Counted from the first letter of the stretch, positions 45,844 to 54,252 are shown. The stretch: DNA of 64,000 bases from Thioalkalivibrio sp. XN8 (GCF_011058255.1 NZ_JAALFH010000065.1:137098-201097); one strand, 5' to 3'. Translations and numbers: made by a program. The notes: generated by a model not told the origin, from the letters alone.

Positions 45844-46612
45844 GGTCCGGGCAACCCACGACAGGCGCGCGGCCAGCACGGACCAGGCGCCAGCCGCGCA
45901 TCCCCTCATGCCGCTCGAGGTGCACGGGGTCGGCTTTGCCGCCGGCGGCAAGCAGATCATCGACAACGTCAGTTTCACCATTCGCGGCGGGGCGCGCACC
46001 GTCATTCTCGGCCCCAACGGCTCGGGCAAGAGCCTGCTGCTGCGGCTGCTGCACGGGCTGCTGGCCCCGGCGTCGGGGCGCATCAGCTGGGCCGGGTTGA
46101 GTCCCGCGCGGGCACGGCGGCGGCAAGGCATGGTCTTCCAGCGCCCGGTGATGCTGCGACGCTCGACCCTGGCCAACCTGACGCATGCCCTGGCAGTGCA
46201 TGGCATGCCGCGCGCCCAGCGCAGGGAGCAGGCCCGCCGTGCGCTTGCCGTGGCCGGCCTGGAAGACCGGGCGCGGCAGCCCGCCCGGACCCTGTCTGGT
46301 GGCGAGCAACAGCGTCTTGCGATCGCCCGCGCCTGGGCGCTCGAGCCCGAGGTGCTGTTGCTGGACGAGCCCACTGCGAATCTCGACCCGGAAGCGACTG
46401 CGGCGATCGAGGCGCTGGTGCGCGCCGTCGAGGCGCGCGGGACACGGATCATCATGACCACGCATGACATCGGCCAGGCGCGGCGACTTGCCACCGAGGT
46501 CATGTTCCTGCATCGCGGCCGCCTGCTGGAGCACGATGCAGCGCATGCCTTCTTCGCCGGCCCCGCGACGCCGGCCGCCGCCAGCTTCATCGGCGGCGGC
46601 CTGCCGCTCTGA
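45836..46612 (+). CDS. tupC: tungstate ABC transporter ATP-binding protein
   Basis: A 258-aa ABC ATPase. Walker A is LGPNGSGKSLLLRLLHG, the signature is LSGGEQQRLAIARAWALE and Walker B LLLDEPTANLDPE. The N-terminal 20 residues are an extra tail (MAEVRATHDRRAASTDQAP). It powers the TupB permease. It ends 65 bases before mobA and belongs to the tupBC-mobA-moeA run. Confidence 0.93.
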   Translation: MAEVRATHDRRAASTDQAPAAHPLMPLEVHGVGFAAGGKQIIDNVSFTIRGGARTVILGPNGSGKSLLLRLLHGLLAPASGRISWAGLSPARARRRQGMVFQRPVMLRRSTLANLTHALAVHGMPRAQRREQARRALAVAGLEDRARQPARTLSGGEQQRLAIARAWALEPEVLLLDEPTANLDPEATAAIEALVRAVEARGTRIIMTTHDIGQARRLATEVMFLHRGRLLEHDAAHAFFAGPATPAAASFIGGGLPL

Positions 46613-46677
46613 GACGGCACGCAGCCGGCACCAAAAATCCTTAACATTGCCGGCCGGCCCGCTATCATGCAGACCCC

Positions 46678-47298
46678 ATGGACGCGCAAGACACACGACT
46701 GCCCATCACCGCGGTGATCCTCGCCGGCGGCCGCGCCACGCGCATGGGCGGCCAGGACAAGGGCCTGGTGCAGCTCGCCGGGCGGCCCATGATCGCCCAT
46801 GTGCTGGCGGCGCTGGCGCCGCAGGTGGAATGGCTGGTGGTCAACGCCAACCGCAACCTCGATCGCTACGCCGGCTTCGGCTGGCCCGTGGTGCGCGACG
46901 ACGACACCGGCTTCCTCGGGCCGCTGGCGGGGCTGGCGGCAGGGATGCGCGCGGCCTCCACGGCGCTGGTCATGACCGCGCCGTGCGACTGCCCGATGCT
47001 GCCGCCCGACCTGGCGCCGCGCCTGCGCGACGCACTCGAACGGGAGGACGCGGAAATCGCCGTGCCGCATGACGGCGAGCGCCTGCAGCCCGTGTTCATG
47101 CTGGTCAAACGCGAGCTCAGGGACAGCCTCGAGACCTACCTCTCCAGCGGCGGCCGCAAGATCGACCGCTGGTTCGAGCACCATCGCCTCGCGGAAGTGG
47201 ATTTCTCGGACCGGCCGGACACCTTCGTCAACGTCAACGACCCGGATGAGCGGCGCGCCGTCGAGGCGCAGCTCGCAGCCGCAGGAATCACGCGATGA
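46678..47298 (+). CDS. mobA: molybdenum cofactor guanylyltransferase
   Basis: A 206-aa nucleotidyltransferase. The N-terminal motif ILAGGRATRMGGQDKGLVQLAGRPM is the GTP-binding loop; VMTAPCDCPMLPPDL and FVNVNDPDE follow. It adds GMP to molybdopterin (Mo or W) to make the bis-MGD cofactor that FDH needs. The ATG at 46678 has only a weak ribosome site. It overlaps moeA as ATGA. Confidence 0.93.
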   Translation: MDAQDTRLPITAVILAGGRATRMGGQDKGLVQLAGRPMIAHVLAALAPQVEWLVVNANRNLDRYAGFGWPVVRDDDTGFLGPLAGLAAGMRAASTALVMTAPCDCPMLPPDLAPRLRDALEREDAEIAVPHDGERLQPVFMLVKRELRDSLETYLSSGGRKIDRWFEHHRLAEVDFSDRPDTFVNVNDPDERRAVEAQLAAAGITR

Positions 47299-48554
47299 AA
47301 CACCAGAACCCCGGCTGCGGCGGCGGCCACGACGACCCGGCGCAGCCCCTGCATGAGGCACTGGCGCGGATCACGGCGGCGATCCGCCCGGTGGAGGGTT
47401 TCGAGTGCGTAGCCACGCGCGACGCCCTGGACCGCGTGCTCTACGCGCCGGTGCATTCCTCCGTCGACGTGCCCGCGTACAGCAACTCCGCCATGGACGG
47501 CTACGCCCTCGCCGGGGCCGGCCTGCCCACCGCGGGCGAGCGCGCCTTTCGCGTCATCGGCGCCGCGTTCGCCGGGCATCCCTTCGCCGGCACGGTCGGC
47601 GACGGTGAGTGCGTGCGCATCATGACCGGCGCGCCCGTGCCCGACGGCGCCGACACGGTGGTGATGCAGGAACGTGTGCGCCGCGAGGGCGACGATGCGC
47701 ACATCGGCGCCGGCCACCGGCCCGGCGACAACGTGCGCATGGCGGGCGAGGACCTGAAGGCCGGGGCCGTGGCGCTGGAGCCGGGCGTGCTGCTGCGCCC
47801 GGCCCACCTCGGCCTGGTCGCCTCGCTGGGCATCGGGGAAGTAAAAGTGCGCCGCCGCCCGCGCGTGGCGTTCTTTTCCACCGGCGACGAACTGGCCTCC
47901 ATCGGCGAGCCGCTCGGCCCGGGCCAGATCTTCGACAGCAACCGCTACACCCTGTTCGGCATGCTGACCCGCCTCGGGGTCGAGGTCATCGACCTCGGCG
48001 TGGTGCGCGACACGCGCGAGGACCTGGAGCAAGCCTTTCACCTCGCAGCGGCGCAGGCCGACGCCATCATCACCTCCGGGGGCGTGTCCGTGGGCGAGGC
48101 CGACTTCGTCACCGAGACGCTGGACAAGATCGGCGACGTCGGGTTCTGGACCGTGGCCATCAAGCCGGGGCGGCCGGTGGCCTTCGGCCGGGTCCAGGGC
48201 GCGCTGTTCTTCGGCCTGCCCGGCAACCCGGTCTCGGTGATGGTGACCTTCTACCAGCTGGTGCAGCCGGCGCTGCGCATTCTCTCGGGCGTCGCCGCGC
48301 CCGAGGCCCCGGCGCTGGTCACCGCGGTGCTGGAGTCACGGCTGAAGAAGAAGCCGGGGCGGCGCGAGTTCCAGCGCGGGGTGCTGCGGACTGCGGCGGA
48401 CGGCAGCTATCGCGTCGAGACGGCGGGCAGGCAGGGGTCGGGCATCCTGCGCTCCATGGCGCACGCCAACTGCTTCATCGTCCTGCCGGAGGATTGCGGC
48501 GACAAGGACGCAGGCTCGCAAGTGACGGTGCAACCCTTCACCGGCCTGTGCTGA
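47295..48554 (+). CDS. moeA: molybdopterin molybdenumtransferase
   Basis: A 419-aa MoeA. It shows the SAMDGYAL-type motif (YSNSAMDGYALAG), TGAPVPDGADTVVMQE, FFSTGDELASIGEPL and TSGGVSVGEADF. It inserts molybdate (or tungstate) into adenylated molybdopterin. It closes the tupBC-mobA-moeA run, convergent with the porin gene (51 bases between). Confidence 0.94.
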   Translation: MKHQNPGCGGGHDDPAQPLHEALARITAAIRPVEGFECVATRDALDRVLYAPVHSSVDVPAYSNSAMDGYALAGAGLPTAGERAFRVIGAAFAGHPFAGTVGDGECVRIMTGAPVPDGADTVVMQERVRREGDDAHIGAGHRPGDNVRMAGEDLKAGAVALEPGVLLRPAHLGLVASLGIGEVKVRRRPRVAFFSTGDELASIGEPLGPGQIFDSNRYTLFGMLTRLGVEVIDLGVVRDTREDLEQAFHLAAAQADAIITSGGVSVGEADFVTETLDKIGDVGFWTVAIKPGRPVAFGRVQGALFFGLPGNPVSVMVTFYQLVQPALRILSGVAAPEAPALVTAVLESRLKKKPGRREFQRGVLRTAADGSYRVETAGRQGSGILRSMAHANCFIVLPEDCGDKDAGSQVTVQPFTGLC

Positions 48555-48577
48555 GCCGCGCCCCGAAGGAGCGCGGC
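48555..48577. terminator. weak hairpin between moeA and porin genes
   Basis: GCCGCGC and GCGCGGC form a 7-bp perfect stem around a 9-base loop just after the moeA stop. There is no T-run. It may act as a terminator for moeA; the call is weak. Confidence 0.28.
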
Positions 48578-48604
48578 CCAGCCGGATTGCGCGCCTTTGA
48601 CCAG

Positions 48605-49741
48605 TCAGAAATGAAATGCAGCCCGCCCGATGAGGATGTCGGGCGACTCGTCGCCCACGACCTGCCCATCCACTACGGCATCGCTGTCCTGCACGTCCAC
48701 CATGATGTAGTTCAGCATGAAGCGCACGTTCGGGTTGGCGTAATAATTCACGCCGACTGAAATGTTGTCCTGCTCACCGCCCTGGAAACCGGAGTCGTTC
48801 AGGTCGATGCTGCTATAGCGCAGCGCCAGTTCCCATGCGCCCCGTGCCGGGTCGCCGGGCGTGATGCCACGGAAGCGGCCGCCACGATACCCGCGCGTCT
48901 CGCCCGTGAGCATCCACGACCCGTGCACGTACCAGCCTGAGAAATCGGGCTCAGCGCCCGCGCTGCGGCCTACGCCGACGCCGAGATACTCCCCCTGGAC
49001 CATCAACGGCCCGGACTGGAATGCCGCCTCGAAGCCATACTTGGTGGTGCTCTCGACGTCGCTGATGCTGCCCGTGTCGATCAGCCGGTTGCCGTCGGCG
49101 CGGGCCTCGGGACGGTCGGAGAAACGCGCGCTGGCGTAGTCGCGCACGTCCTCGTAAGCCACGGACAAGCCCAGGTGTAACAGGCCCGCATCGAGTTGCG
49201 GCGCGTACATGAAGCGCGCGCCGATGCCGATGGGATCGTCGCCCGGCTCGTTATCGCCAATGGCGCGGCCGTAGACCATGCCCTGGAAGCCCAGGGCGCC
49301 GCTGAAATAGTCGTAACCCAGGCCCAGCCGATAACCGTCCACCAGGGCGTTGGAGGGCGATGGCCGCTCGATGAAGGGCATGGTATTGGTGCTGGACAGC
49401 TCCTCCATGCCCTGGGGCACTTTGGTGTGGCCGATGTTCAGCGTGCCGCCACGCCAGTTCCGCCGCAGGACCACGTCCTGCGCGCTGGTGTCGTTCTCGG
49501 CGAAGTCGTATTCGATGACCGCCGACCAGTCGTCCGTGAGCACGCCCTGCATCCCGATGCGGGTGCGGCGCACGTTGAACCCGTCATCCAGGTCGAGTTC
49601 GTCGTTGTCGTGGATGCCGTAATCCAGGTGCAGGCGGCCGCGTAGCTCGAACTCGGGGGCCGCAGCAGCAGCGACCGGGTAATAAGCCAGCGCGGCGCCG
49701 AGCATCGTGCACAGCGCAACGTGCAAGGTTGTTTGTTTCAT
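48605..49741 (-). CDS. outer membrane porin (OprP/OprO-like)
   Basis: A 378-aa porin with a signal peptide and many amphipathic beta strands, ending ILIGRAAFHF (terminal aromatic, as in outer-membrane barrels). FELRGRLHLDYGIHDNDELDLDDGFNVRRTRIGMQG is the start typical of phosphate-selective porins O/P. It lies 58 bases after tupA on the same strand, so it is probably expressed with it; oxyanion (tungstate/molybdate) passage is inferred. The ATG is at 49741. Confidence 0.85.
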   Translation of the reverse strand: MKQTTLHVALCTMLGAALAYYPVAAAAAPEFELRGRLHLDYGIHDNDELDLDDGFNVRRTRIGMQGVLTDDWSAVIEYDFAENDTSAQDVVLRRNWRGGTLNIGHTKVPQGMEELSSTNTMPFIERPSPSNALVDGYRLGLGYDYFSGALGFQGMVYGRAIGDNEPGDDPIGIGARFMYAPQLDAGLLHLGLSVAYEDVRDYASARFSDRPEARADGNRLIDTGSISDVESTTKYGFEAAFQSGPLMVQGEYLGVGVGRSAGAEPDFSGWYVHGSWMLTGETRGYRGGRFRGITPGDPARGAWELALRYSSIDLNDSGFQGGEQDNISVGVNYYANPNVRFMLNYIMVDVQDSDAVVDGQVVGDESPDILIGRAAFHF

Positions 49742-49799
49742 CTTGGGATTCCCTCTTGCTCCGTCTATGGGCCGAGCGCGCAGGAGAGAACACGCCGCG

Positions 49800-50627
49800 T
49801 CATTCGGCGTGAGCGCTCGGGAAAAACAGTTGCTCGCCGCGCACTTTGAAATCCGCAATTGCCGACTGGCCGGCGGCGGACACCAGCCACTCGTGCCAGG
49901 CCCGCGCCAGGTCGTGCTTCAGGTGGGGCAGCCGCTCGGGGCTGAGCAGCAGGCTGCCGTACTGGTTGAACAGCGCCGGGTCGCCCTCGAACACGATCTC
50001 GAGGTCCCGGCGGTTGGCAAAGGCGATCCAGGTGCCGCGATCGGCCAGCACGTAGGCGTCCATTGCCGCGGCGGAGTTCAGGGTCGCGCCCATGCCGCTG
50101 CCGAGCTCGCGATACCAGCTGGCTTTCGGCAAGCCGCCGGCCGACTCCCAAATGCGCTGTTCTGCGCGGTGGGTGCCGCTGTCGTCGCCACGGGAGGCGA
50201 AGATCGCTTCGTTGGCGCGGATCATCCGGAAGGCCTCGGCCACCGTGCTGGCGGCCTTGACGCCGGCGGGATCGCCGGCCGGCCCGATGACCACGAAGTC
50301 ATTGTACATCACGTCGCGGCGCTCGGCGGCATAGCCTTCCGCCACCATCTGCTCCTCGCCAGCCGTGTCGTGGACCAGCAGGCAATCGGCGTCGCCGTTG
50401 CGGGCGATGGCAAATGCCTGGCCGGTGCCCACCGCCACCACGCGGACGTCGATGCCGGTAGCGCTGCGGAATAGCGGGACGAGATGAGAGAACAGGCCGG
50501 TGTTTTGCGTCGACGTCGTGGAGGCCAGTACGATGAAGCGGCCGTCTTGCGCGGACACGACACCACTTGCGCCAGCCAAAAGGCAGGCAACCACGAGCAG
50601 CCAGGGGCGCAGGCGAAAGCGGTCCAA
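49800..50627 (-). CDS. tupA: tungstate-binding periplasmic protein
   Basis: A 275-aa solute-binding protein. The signal peptide is MDRFRLRPWLLVVACLLAGA up to VSAQ. The mature part has LASTTSTQNTGLFSHLVPLF, VVAVGTGQAFAIARNGDADC and RGDDSGTHRAEQRIW, all typical of TupA. I start it at the TTG at 50627, five bases after GGAGG; the open frame goes 63 bases further. It should deliver tungstate to TupBC. It is in one operon with the porin. Confidence 0.93.
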   Translation of the reverse strand: MDRFRLRPWLLVVACLLAGASGVVSAQDGRFIVLASTTSTQNTGLFSHLVPLFRSATGIDVRVVAVGTGQAFAIARNGDADCLLVHDTAGEEQMVAEGYAAERRDVMYNDFVVIGPAGDPAGVKAASTVAEAFRMIRANEAIFASRGDDSGTHRAEQRIWESAGGLPKASWYRELGSGMGATLNSAAAMDAYVLADRGTWIAFANRRDLEIVFEGDPALFNQYGSLLLSPERLPHLKHDLARAWHEWLVSAAGQSAIADFKVRGEQLFFPSAHAE

Positions 50628-50651
50628 GAGGCCCTCCGCGAGTTCGCGTCG

Positions 50652-50679
50652 ATTACAATGGCCCGTCCCGCCAGGCCAA
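50652..50679 (-). promoter_or_regulatory. candidate sigma-70 promoter of tupA, overlapping one for moaB
   Basis: On the minus strand TTGGCC (-35), 16 bases, TGTAAT (-10), 25 bases before the tupA start. On the plus strand TACAAT at 50654-50659 could be a -10 for moaB, so the two -10 boxes overlap. No sigma-54 site is seen in this 65-base gap. Confidence 0.4.
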
Positions 50680-50692
50680 CCGGAACGCAATT

Positions 50693-51211
50693 ATGACCGA
50701 ACGCAGCTTCGTCCCGCTCAACATCGCCGTGCTGACCGTTTCCGACAGCCGCGGCGAGGCCGAGGACAAGTCCGGCAAGCTGCTGGTCGAGCGTCTCGGC
50801 AAGGCCGGGCACCATTGCCACGAGAAGCGCATCGTGCGCGACGACGTCTACCAGATCCGCGCCTTGGTCTCGGCCTGGATCGCGGACCCCCAAGTACACG
50901 CCATCATCACCACCGGCGGCACCGGGGTGACCGGGCGTGACGGCACCCCGGAAGCCGTGCAGCCGCTGCTGGACAAGACCCTGGACGGCTTCGGCGAGAT
51001 CTTCCGCATGATCTCCTGGCAGCAGATCAAGACCTCGACCATCCAGTCGCGCGCCGTCGCCGGCGTGGCCAACGGCACTTACGTGTTCTGCGTGCCAGGC
51101 TCCTCGGGCGCCTGCGCCACGGCCTGGGACGAGCTCATCGAGGCGCAGCTGGACAAGCGCACGCGGCCCTGCAACCTCGTGGACCTGATGCCGCGGCTGC
51201 TGGAGACATGA
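50693..51211 (+). CDS. moaB: molybdenum cofactor biosynthesis protein B
   Basis: A 172-aa MoaB/MogA-fold protein: ITTGGTGVTGRDGTPEAVQPL is the cofactor-binding motif and VFCVPGSSGACATAW follows. It adenylates molybdopterin. The ATG at 50693 gives MTERSFVPLNIAVLTVSDSR, the family start. It overlaps the Asp-box gene as ATGA and begins a four-gene operon. Confidence 0.94.
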   Translation: MTERSFVPLNIAVLTVSDSRGEAEDKSGKLLVERLGKAGHHCHEKRIVRDDVYQIRALVSAWIADPQVHAIITTGGTGVTGRDGTPEAVQPLLDKTLDGFGEIFRMISWQQIKTSTIQSRAVAGVANGTYVFCVPGSSGACATAWDELIEAQLDKRTRPCNLVDLMPRLLET

Positions 51212-52284
51212 GCCAAGCGCAGCGCATGCTGCTGGTCGGCACCCAGAAAGGCCTGTTTATCGCCCGGCCCGATGGCGACGGCTGGACCCTGGACGGGCCG
51301 CACATCGCGGGCTACGAGATCATCCACTGCTGCGCCCCGCCGCACGAGCCAGGCGTGATCTACGCTGCGGCAAGCCACAAGATCTGGGGTGCGCACATCT
51401 ACCGCAGCGAGGACGGCGGGCGCAGCTGGGCGTCGCTCCCGGGAGCCCCGCAACATCCGGCCGGCCTGCACAATACGGCACTGAGGTCGATCTGGTACCT
51501 GGCCGCGGCCCCCGGGGGGCGGCTGTACGCGGGCATCGACCCGGCCGGGCTGTTCTACAGCGACGACCGCGCCGCCAGCTGGCATCCCGTCACGGCGCTC
51601 AACGAGCACCCGACGCGCGACACCTGGGAGCCTGCGCGTGGCGGCTTCTCGATGCACTCCATCCGCATCGACCCGGCCAACCCGGACCGGATGTGGGTCG
51701 CGGTGTCGGCGGGCGGGGTTTATCGCAGCGAGGACGGCGGCGCCAGCTGGACGCCGGCCAACGCCGGGGTGCGGGCCGAGAACCTGCCCAACCCGCTGCC
51801 GGAAACCGGCCACAACGTCCACCGGCTGGTGCTGCATCCCCGGCGCCCGGAGCGCCTCTATCGGCAGTGCTACCACGGCACCTGGCGCAGCGACGACGGC
51901 GGCCGCAGCTGGGTCGAGATCACCGCCGGCCTGCCGGGCAACTTCGGCTACGCCATCGCCGTGGACCCGCGCGACCCCGAGACGCTCTACCAGGTGCCGG
52001 AGGCCGACTCGCATATGCGCACCGTGGTCGACGGCCGGCTGCGGGTGTACTGCAGCCGCGACGCCGGCGCCAGCTGGGCTGCCATGAGCAACGGCCTGCC
52101 GCAGAGCCATGCCTGGGTCACGGTGCTGCGCGAGGCCATGGATGCCGACGCCGAAAACGGCGTGTATCTCGGCACCTCGGGCGGGCACCTGTTCGCGAGC
52201 CGCGACGGCGCGCGCAGCTGGCACCTGGCCGCAGGCTTCCTGCCGCGCATTCTGTCGGTGCAGTCGGTGGGCGACGCGGCATGA
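51208..52284 (+). CDS. Asp-box (BNR) repeat beta-propeller protein
   Basis: A 358-aa protein with at least four Asp-box motifs of the form S-x-D-x-G-x-S-W: YRSEDGGRSWASL, YSDDRAASWHPV, YRSEDGGASWTPA, WRSDDGGRSWVEI and SRDAGASWAAM. It starts LVGTQKGLFIARPDG. This is a sialidase-like/VPS10-like propeller; there is no signal peptide, so it should be cytoplasmic, and no sialidase catalytic residues are apparent. It sits between moaB and yqeC with ATGA overlaps on both sides. Function is unknown. Confidence 0.83.
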   Translation: MSQAQRMLLVGTQKGLFIARPDGDGWTLDGPHIAGYEIIHCCAPPHEPGVIYAAASHKIWGAHIYRSEDGGRSWASLPGAPQHPAGLHNTALRSIWYLAAAPGGRLYAGIDPAGLFYSDDRAASWHPVTALNEHPTRDTWEPARGGFSMHSIRIDPANPDRMWVAVSAGGVYRSEDGGASWTPANAGVRAENLPNPLPETGHNVHRLVLHPRRPERLYRQCYHGTWRSDDGGRSWVEITAGLPGNFGYAIAVDPRDPETLYQVPEADSHMRTVVDGRLRVYCSRDAGASWAAMSNGLPQSHAWVTVLREAMDADAENGVYLGTSGGHLFASRDGARSWHLAAGFLPRILSVQSVGDAA

Positions 52285-53057
52285 GCGGTGCCGACCTGCT
52301 GGAACTGCTGGGCGCGCGCGAGGGCATCGTCTGCGCCACCGGCGCCGGCGGCAAGAAGAGCGTGCTGTTCGCCATCGCGGCGCGGCATGCCGGGCGCGTC
52401 GCCTTCACCACCACCGTGCGCACCCTGCCGCCGCCGGAGGCGCTGGGCGGACAGGTCGTCCTCGCAAACGAGGACCAGCTGGAAGAAGAGCTGCGCGCGC
52501 TCGGGCCGCAACCTTTCGTCCCCTATGCCTGTGCCGGGGACAAGCCGGGCCGCCTCGCCGCCGTACCCGGCGCCCGCATCACGGCGCTGCACCGTGCGCT
52601 CGGCTTCGATGTCACGCTGGTGAAGGCCGACGGCGCGCGCATGCGCTGGGTCAAGGCCCCGGCGCCGGACGAGCCGGTGCTGCCGCCCGGCACCACCACG
52701 CTGCTGCCGGTGATGTCGGCGCGCGCGCTCGGCGAACCGCTCGGGGAGCGCATCGCGCACCGCGTCGAGCGAATCGCGGAACTCGTCGGCATCGCGCCCG
52801 GCGAACCTTTCACCCCGGCCTGCGCGGCACGCTTGCTGGCGAGCCCGGATGGCCTGCTGAAAGGCTGCGGAGACGCCAGGGATGCGGGGAACATCCGGGT
52901 GGTGCCGGTGATCAACATGGTGGACGACGCGGAGAAGCTCGCGCTGGCGACGGCCACTGCCGAGGCCGCGCTGGAGTTGACTGACCGCTTCGAGCGGGTA
53001 GTGTTGATGAGACTGAACCGGCCCGAACCCGTGGTCGCCGTCATCGGAGCCCGCTGA
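52281..53057 (+). CDS. yqeC: YqeC-like selenium-dependent hydroxylase accessory protein
   Basis: A 258-aa protein: ATGAGGKKSVLFAIAARHA is a P-loop-like start, followed by FTTTVRTLPPPEA, VKADGARMRWVKAPAPDEPV and IAHRVERIAELVG. This matches the YqeC accessory family of selenium-dependent molybdenum hydroxylases. No hydroxylase (xdh) gene is near, so here it may serve the Mo/W cofactor of FDH. It overlaps the Asp-box gene as ATGA and is followed directly by the MoaD-like gene. Confidence 0.85.
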   Translation: MSGADLLELLGAREGIVCATGAGGKKSVLFAIAARHAGRVAFTTTVRTLPPPEALGGQVVLANEDQLEEELRALGPQPFVPYACAGDKPGRLAAVPGARITALHRALGFDVTLVKADGARMRWVKAPAPDEPVLPPGTTTLLPVMSARALGEPLGERIAHRVERIAELVGIAPGEPFTPACAARLLASPDGLLKGCGDARDAGNIRVVPVINMVDDAEKLALATATAEAALELTDRFERVVLMRLNRPEPVVAVIGAR

Positions 53058-53336
53058 GTGAGCACCGTCACCGTACAGATTCCGCCGCCGCTGCGGCCCT
53101 TCGCCGACCAGGCCGCCGCGCTCGAAATCGAGGCAACGACCGTGGGCGAGGCGCTGGCGCGCATCGGCGCCGGGCGCGAAGCGCTGATCTCGCGCGTGCT
53201 GACGCCCGAAGGGGAACTTCGACCCTACGTGAACGTGTTCGTCGGTGCGCGCAATGCCCGTCACCTGGACGGGCTCAGCACGCCGCTCGACGACGGCGAC
53301 GTGGTGGCGATCATCCCCGCAGTCGCGGGGGGCTGA
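53058..53336 (+). CDS. MoaD/ThiS-like sulfur carrier protein
   Basis: A 92-aa beta-grasp protein ending VVAIIPAVAGG with the C-terminal Gly-Gly tail needed for thiocarboxylation. The start is a GTG at 53058 immediately after the yqeC stop. It could be the small subunit of molybdopterin synthase; no moaE is next to it. It is the last gene of the moaB operon. Confidence 0.88.
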   Translation: MSTVTVQIPPPLRPFADQAAALEIEATTVGEALARIGAGREALISRVLTPEGELRPYVNVFVGARNARHLDGLSTPLDDGDVVAIIPAVAGG

Positions 53337-53345
53337 AACCTGGCG

Positions 53346-53362
53346 GCGGCCGAGGCGGCCGC
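53346..53362. terminator. bidirectional hairpin between convergent genes
   Basis: GCGGCCG, AGG, CGGCCGC: a perfect 7-bp stem between the MoaD-like gene and the convergent helical-protein gene. No T-run, so termination is uncertain. Confidence 0.4.
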
Positions 53363-53817
53363 TAGAAATCCATCAGCATGTTCGAGTTTCGCGCCAGCTT
53401 GTGCTTCTCGCGCTCGGCGCGCGCCCGCAGGCTGGCGAACAGCTCTTTCTGCTCCGGCGTGCCGCTCTTGGCTTCCAGCCGCAGGTACAAGCCCTCCAGC
53501 CACGCCAGCACTTCCAGCCCGAGGCCGAGCAGCTCGTCGGGATCCGCTTTCTCGTGCAGCGCTTCCTTGATGCGGGCATGGATCCCCGTGTCGTTGATGG
53601 TGAAGGGATCCCATTCCTTCAGCGCCGGGTCTTCCGCGCGGTGGCTGAAGCTGCGGACGCTTTCGGCCAGTTCCTTTTCCCGCTCGCTCATGTACTCCAG
53701 CATCATGCGCGAGCGGCCCTTGGCGGTGCGCCCGGCCAGCTCCGCGTAGGCATCGGCCAGCCCCTCGTGGAACTCTTCGATATAGGACATGACTTCGCCG
53801 GTCTGGTTGAATCTCAT
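53362..53817 (-). CDS. helical hypothetical protein (possibly ferritin-like)
   Basis: A 151-aa all-alpha protein: YIEEFHEGLADAYAELAGRT, SRMMLEYMSEREKELAESVRSFSH, LGLEVLAWLEGLYLRLE, and a terminal helix. The Glu/His pattern is like ferritin or rubrerythrin-type bundles, but I cannot confirm a metal site. It lies 14 bases after the CBS gene and is probably the tail of the nqr transcript. The ATG at 53817 has GGGAG upstream; another in-frame Met is at residue 10. Confidence 0.78.
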   Translation of the reverse strand: MRFNQTGEVMSYIEEFHEGLADAYAELAGRTAKGRSRMMLEYMSEREKELAESVRSFSHRAEDPALKEWDPFTINDTGIHARIKEALHEKADPDELLGLGLEVLAWLEGLYLRLEAKSGTPEQKELFASLRARAEREKHKLARNSNMLMDF

Positions 53818-53831
53818 GCGGGGCTCCCGTC

Positions 53832-54242
53832 TCAGGGCCGTTCCTGTTCCATTTCCTGCAGCGCGTGAAGGACGTCACGCAGGCTGATGTTGCCGACCAC
53901 GCGGCTGTTCTTCAGCACCGGCAGGCCGCGGTGGTAGAACTGCCCGCCGCCGTGCAGCAGCTTGGCGATGTCCATGATGCTGTCGTCGATGTCGACGGTC
54001 TCGAACTCGGTGCACATGAAGTCGCGCACGCGCCCGCCGCGGGAGCCGTGGTAACCGGCCTGCATTTCCGCCGCCAGGCAGTCGGTCTCGGACAGCACGC
54101 CGACGAGGTTGCCGAGCCGGTCGATCACCGGCCCGCCGTAAATGCCCTTCTCGACCATGATGCCGGCCGCCTCCAGCACCTCCATCTCGGGGGAGAACCG
54201 GATCAGGTTGCGGGACATGTAATCGCGTGCCGTGAAGCCCAT
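53832..54242 (-). CDS. CBS domain protein
   Basis: A 136-aa protein made of a pair of CBS domains: ARDYMSRNLIRFSPEMEVLEAAGIMVEKG, GGPVIDRLGNLVGVLSETDC and VRDFMCTEFETVDIDDSIMDIAKLL, GLPVLKNSRVVGNISLRDVL. CBS pairs bind adenine nucleotides. The ATG at 54242 has AGGTGAGGG ahead; a GTG at 54251 is also in frame. It lies 10 bases after nqrM and is co-directional with it. Confidence 0.9.
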   Translation of the reverse strand: MGFTARDYMSRNLIRFSPEMEVLEAAGIMVEKGIYGGPVIDRLGNLVGVLSETDCLAAEMQAGYHGSRGGRVRDFMCTEFETVDIDDSIMDIAKLLHGGGQFYHRGLPVLKNSRVVGNISLRDVLHALQEMEQERP

Positions 54243-54252
54243 GGCCCTCACC

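Noticed and set aside
44926..47361. 811-codon minus-strand frame opposite tupB, tupC and mobA
   Set aside because: Antisense to three clearly assigned genes; no motif, and it would run through the sigma-54 promoter.
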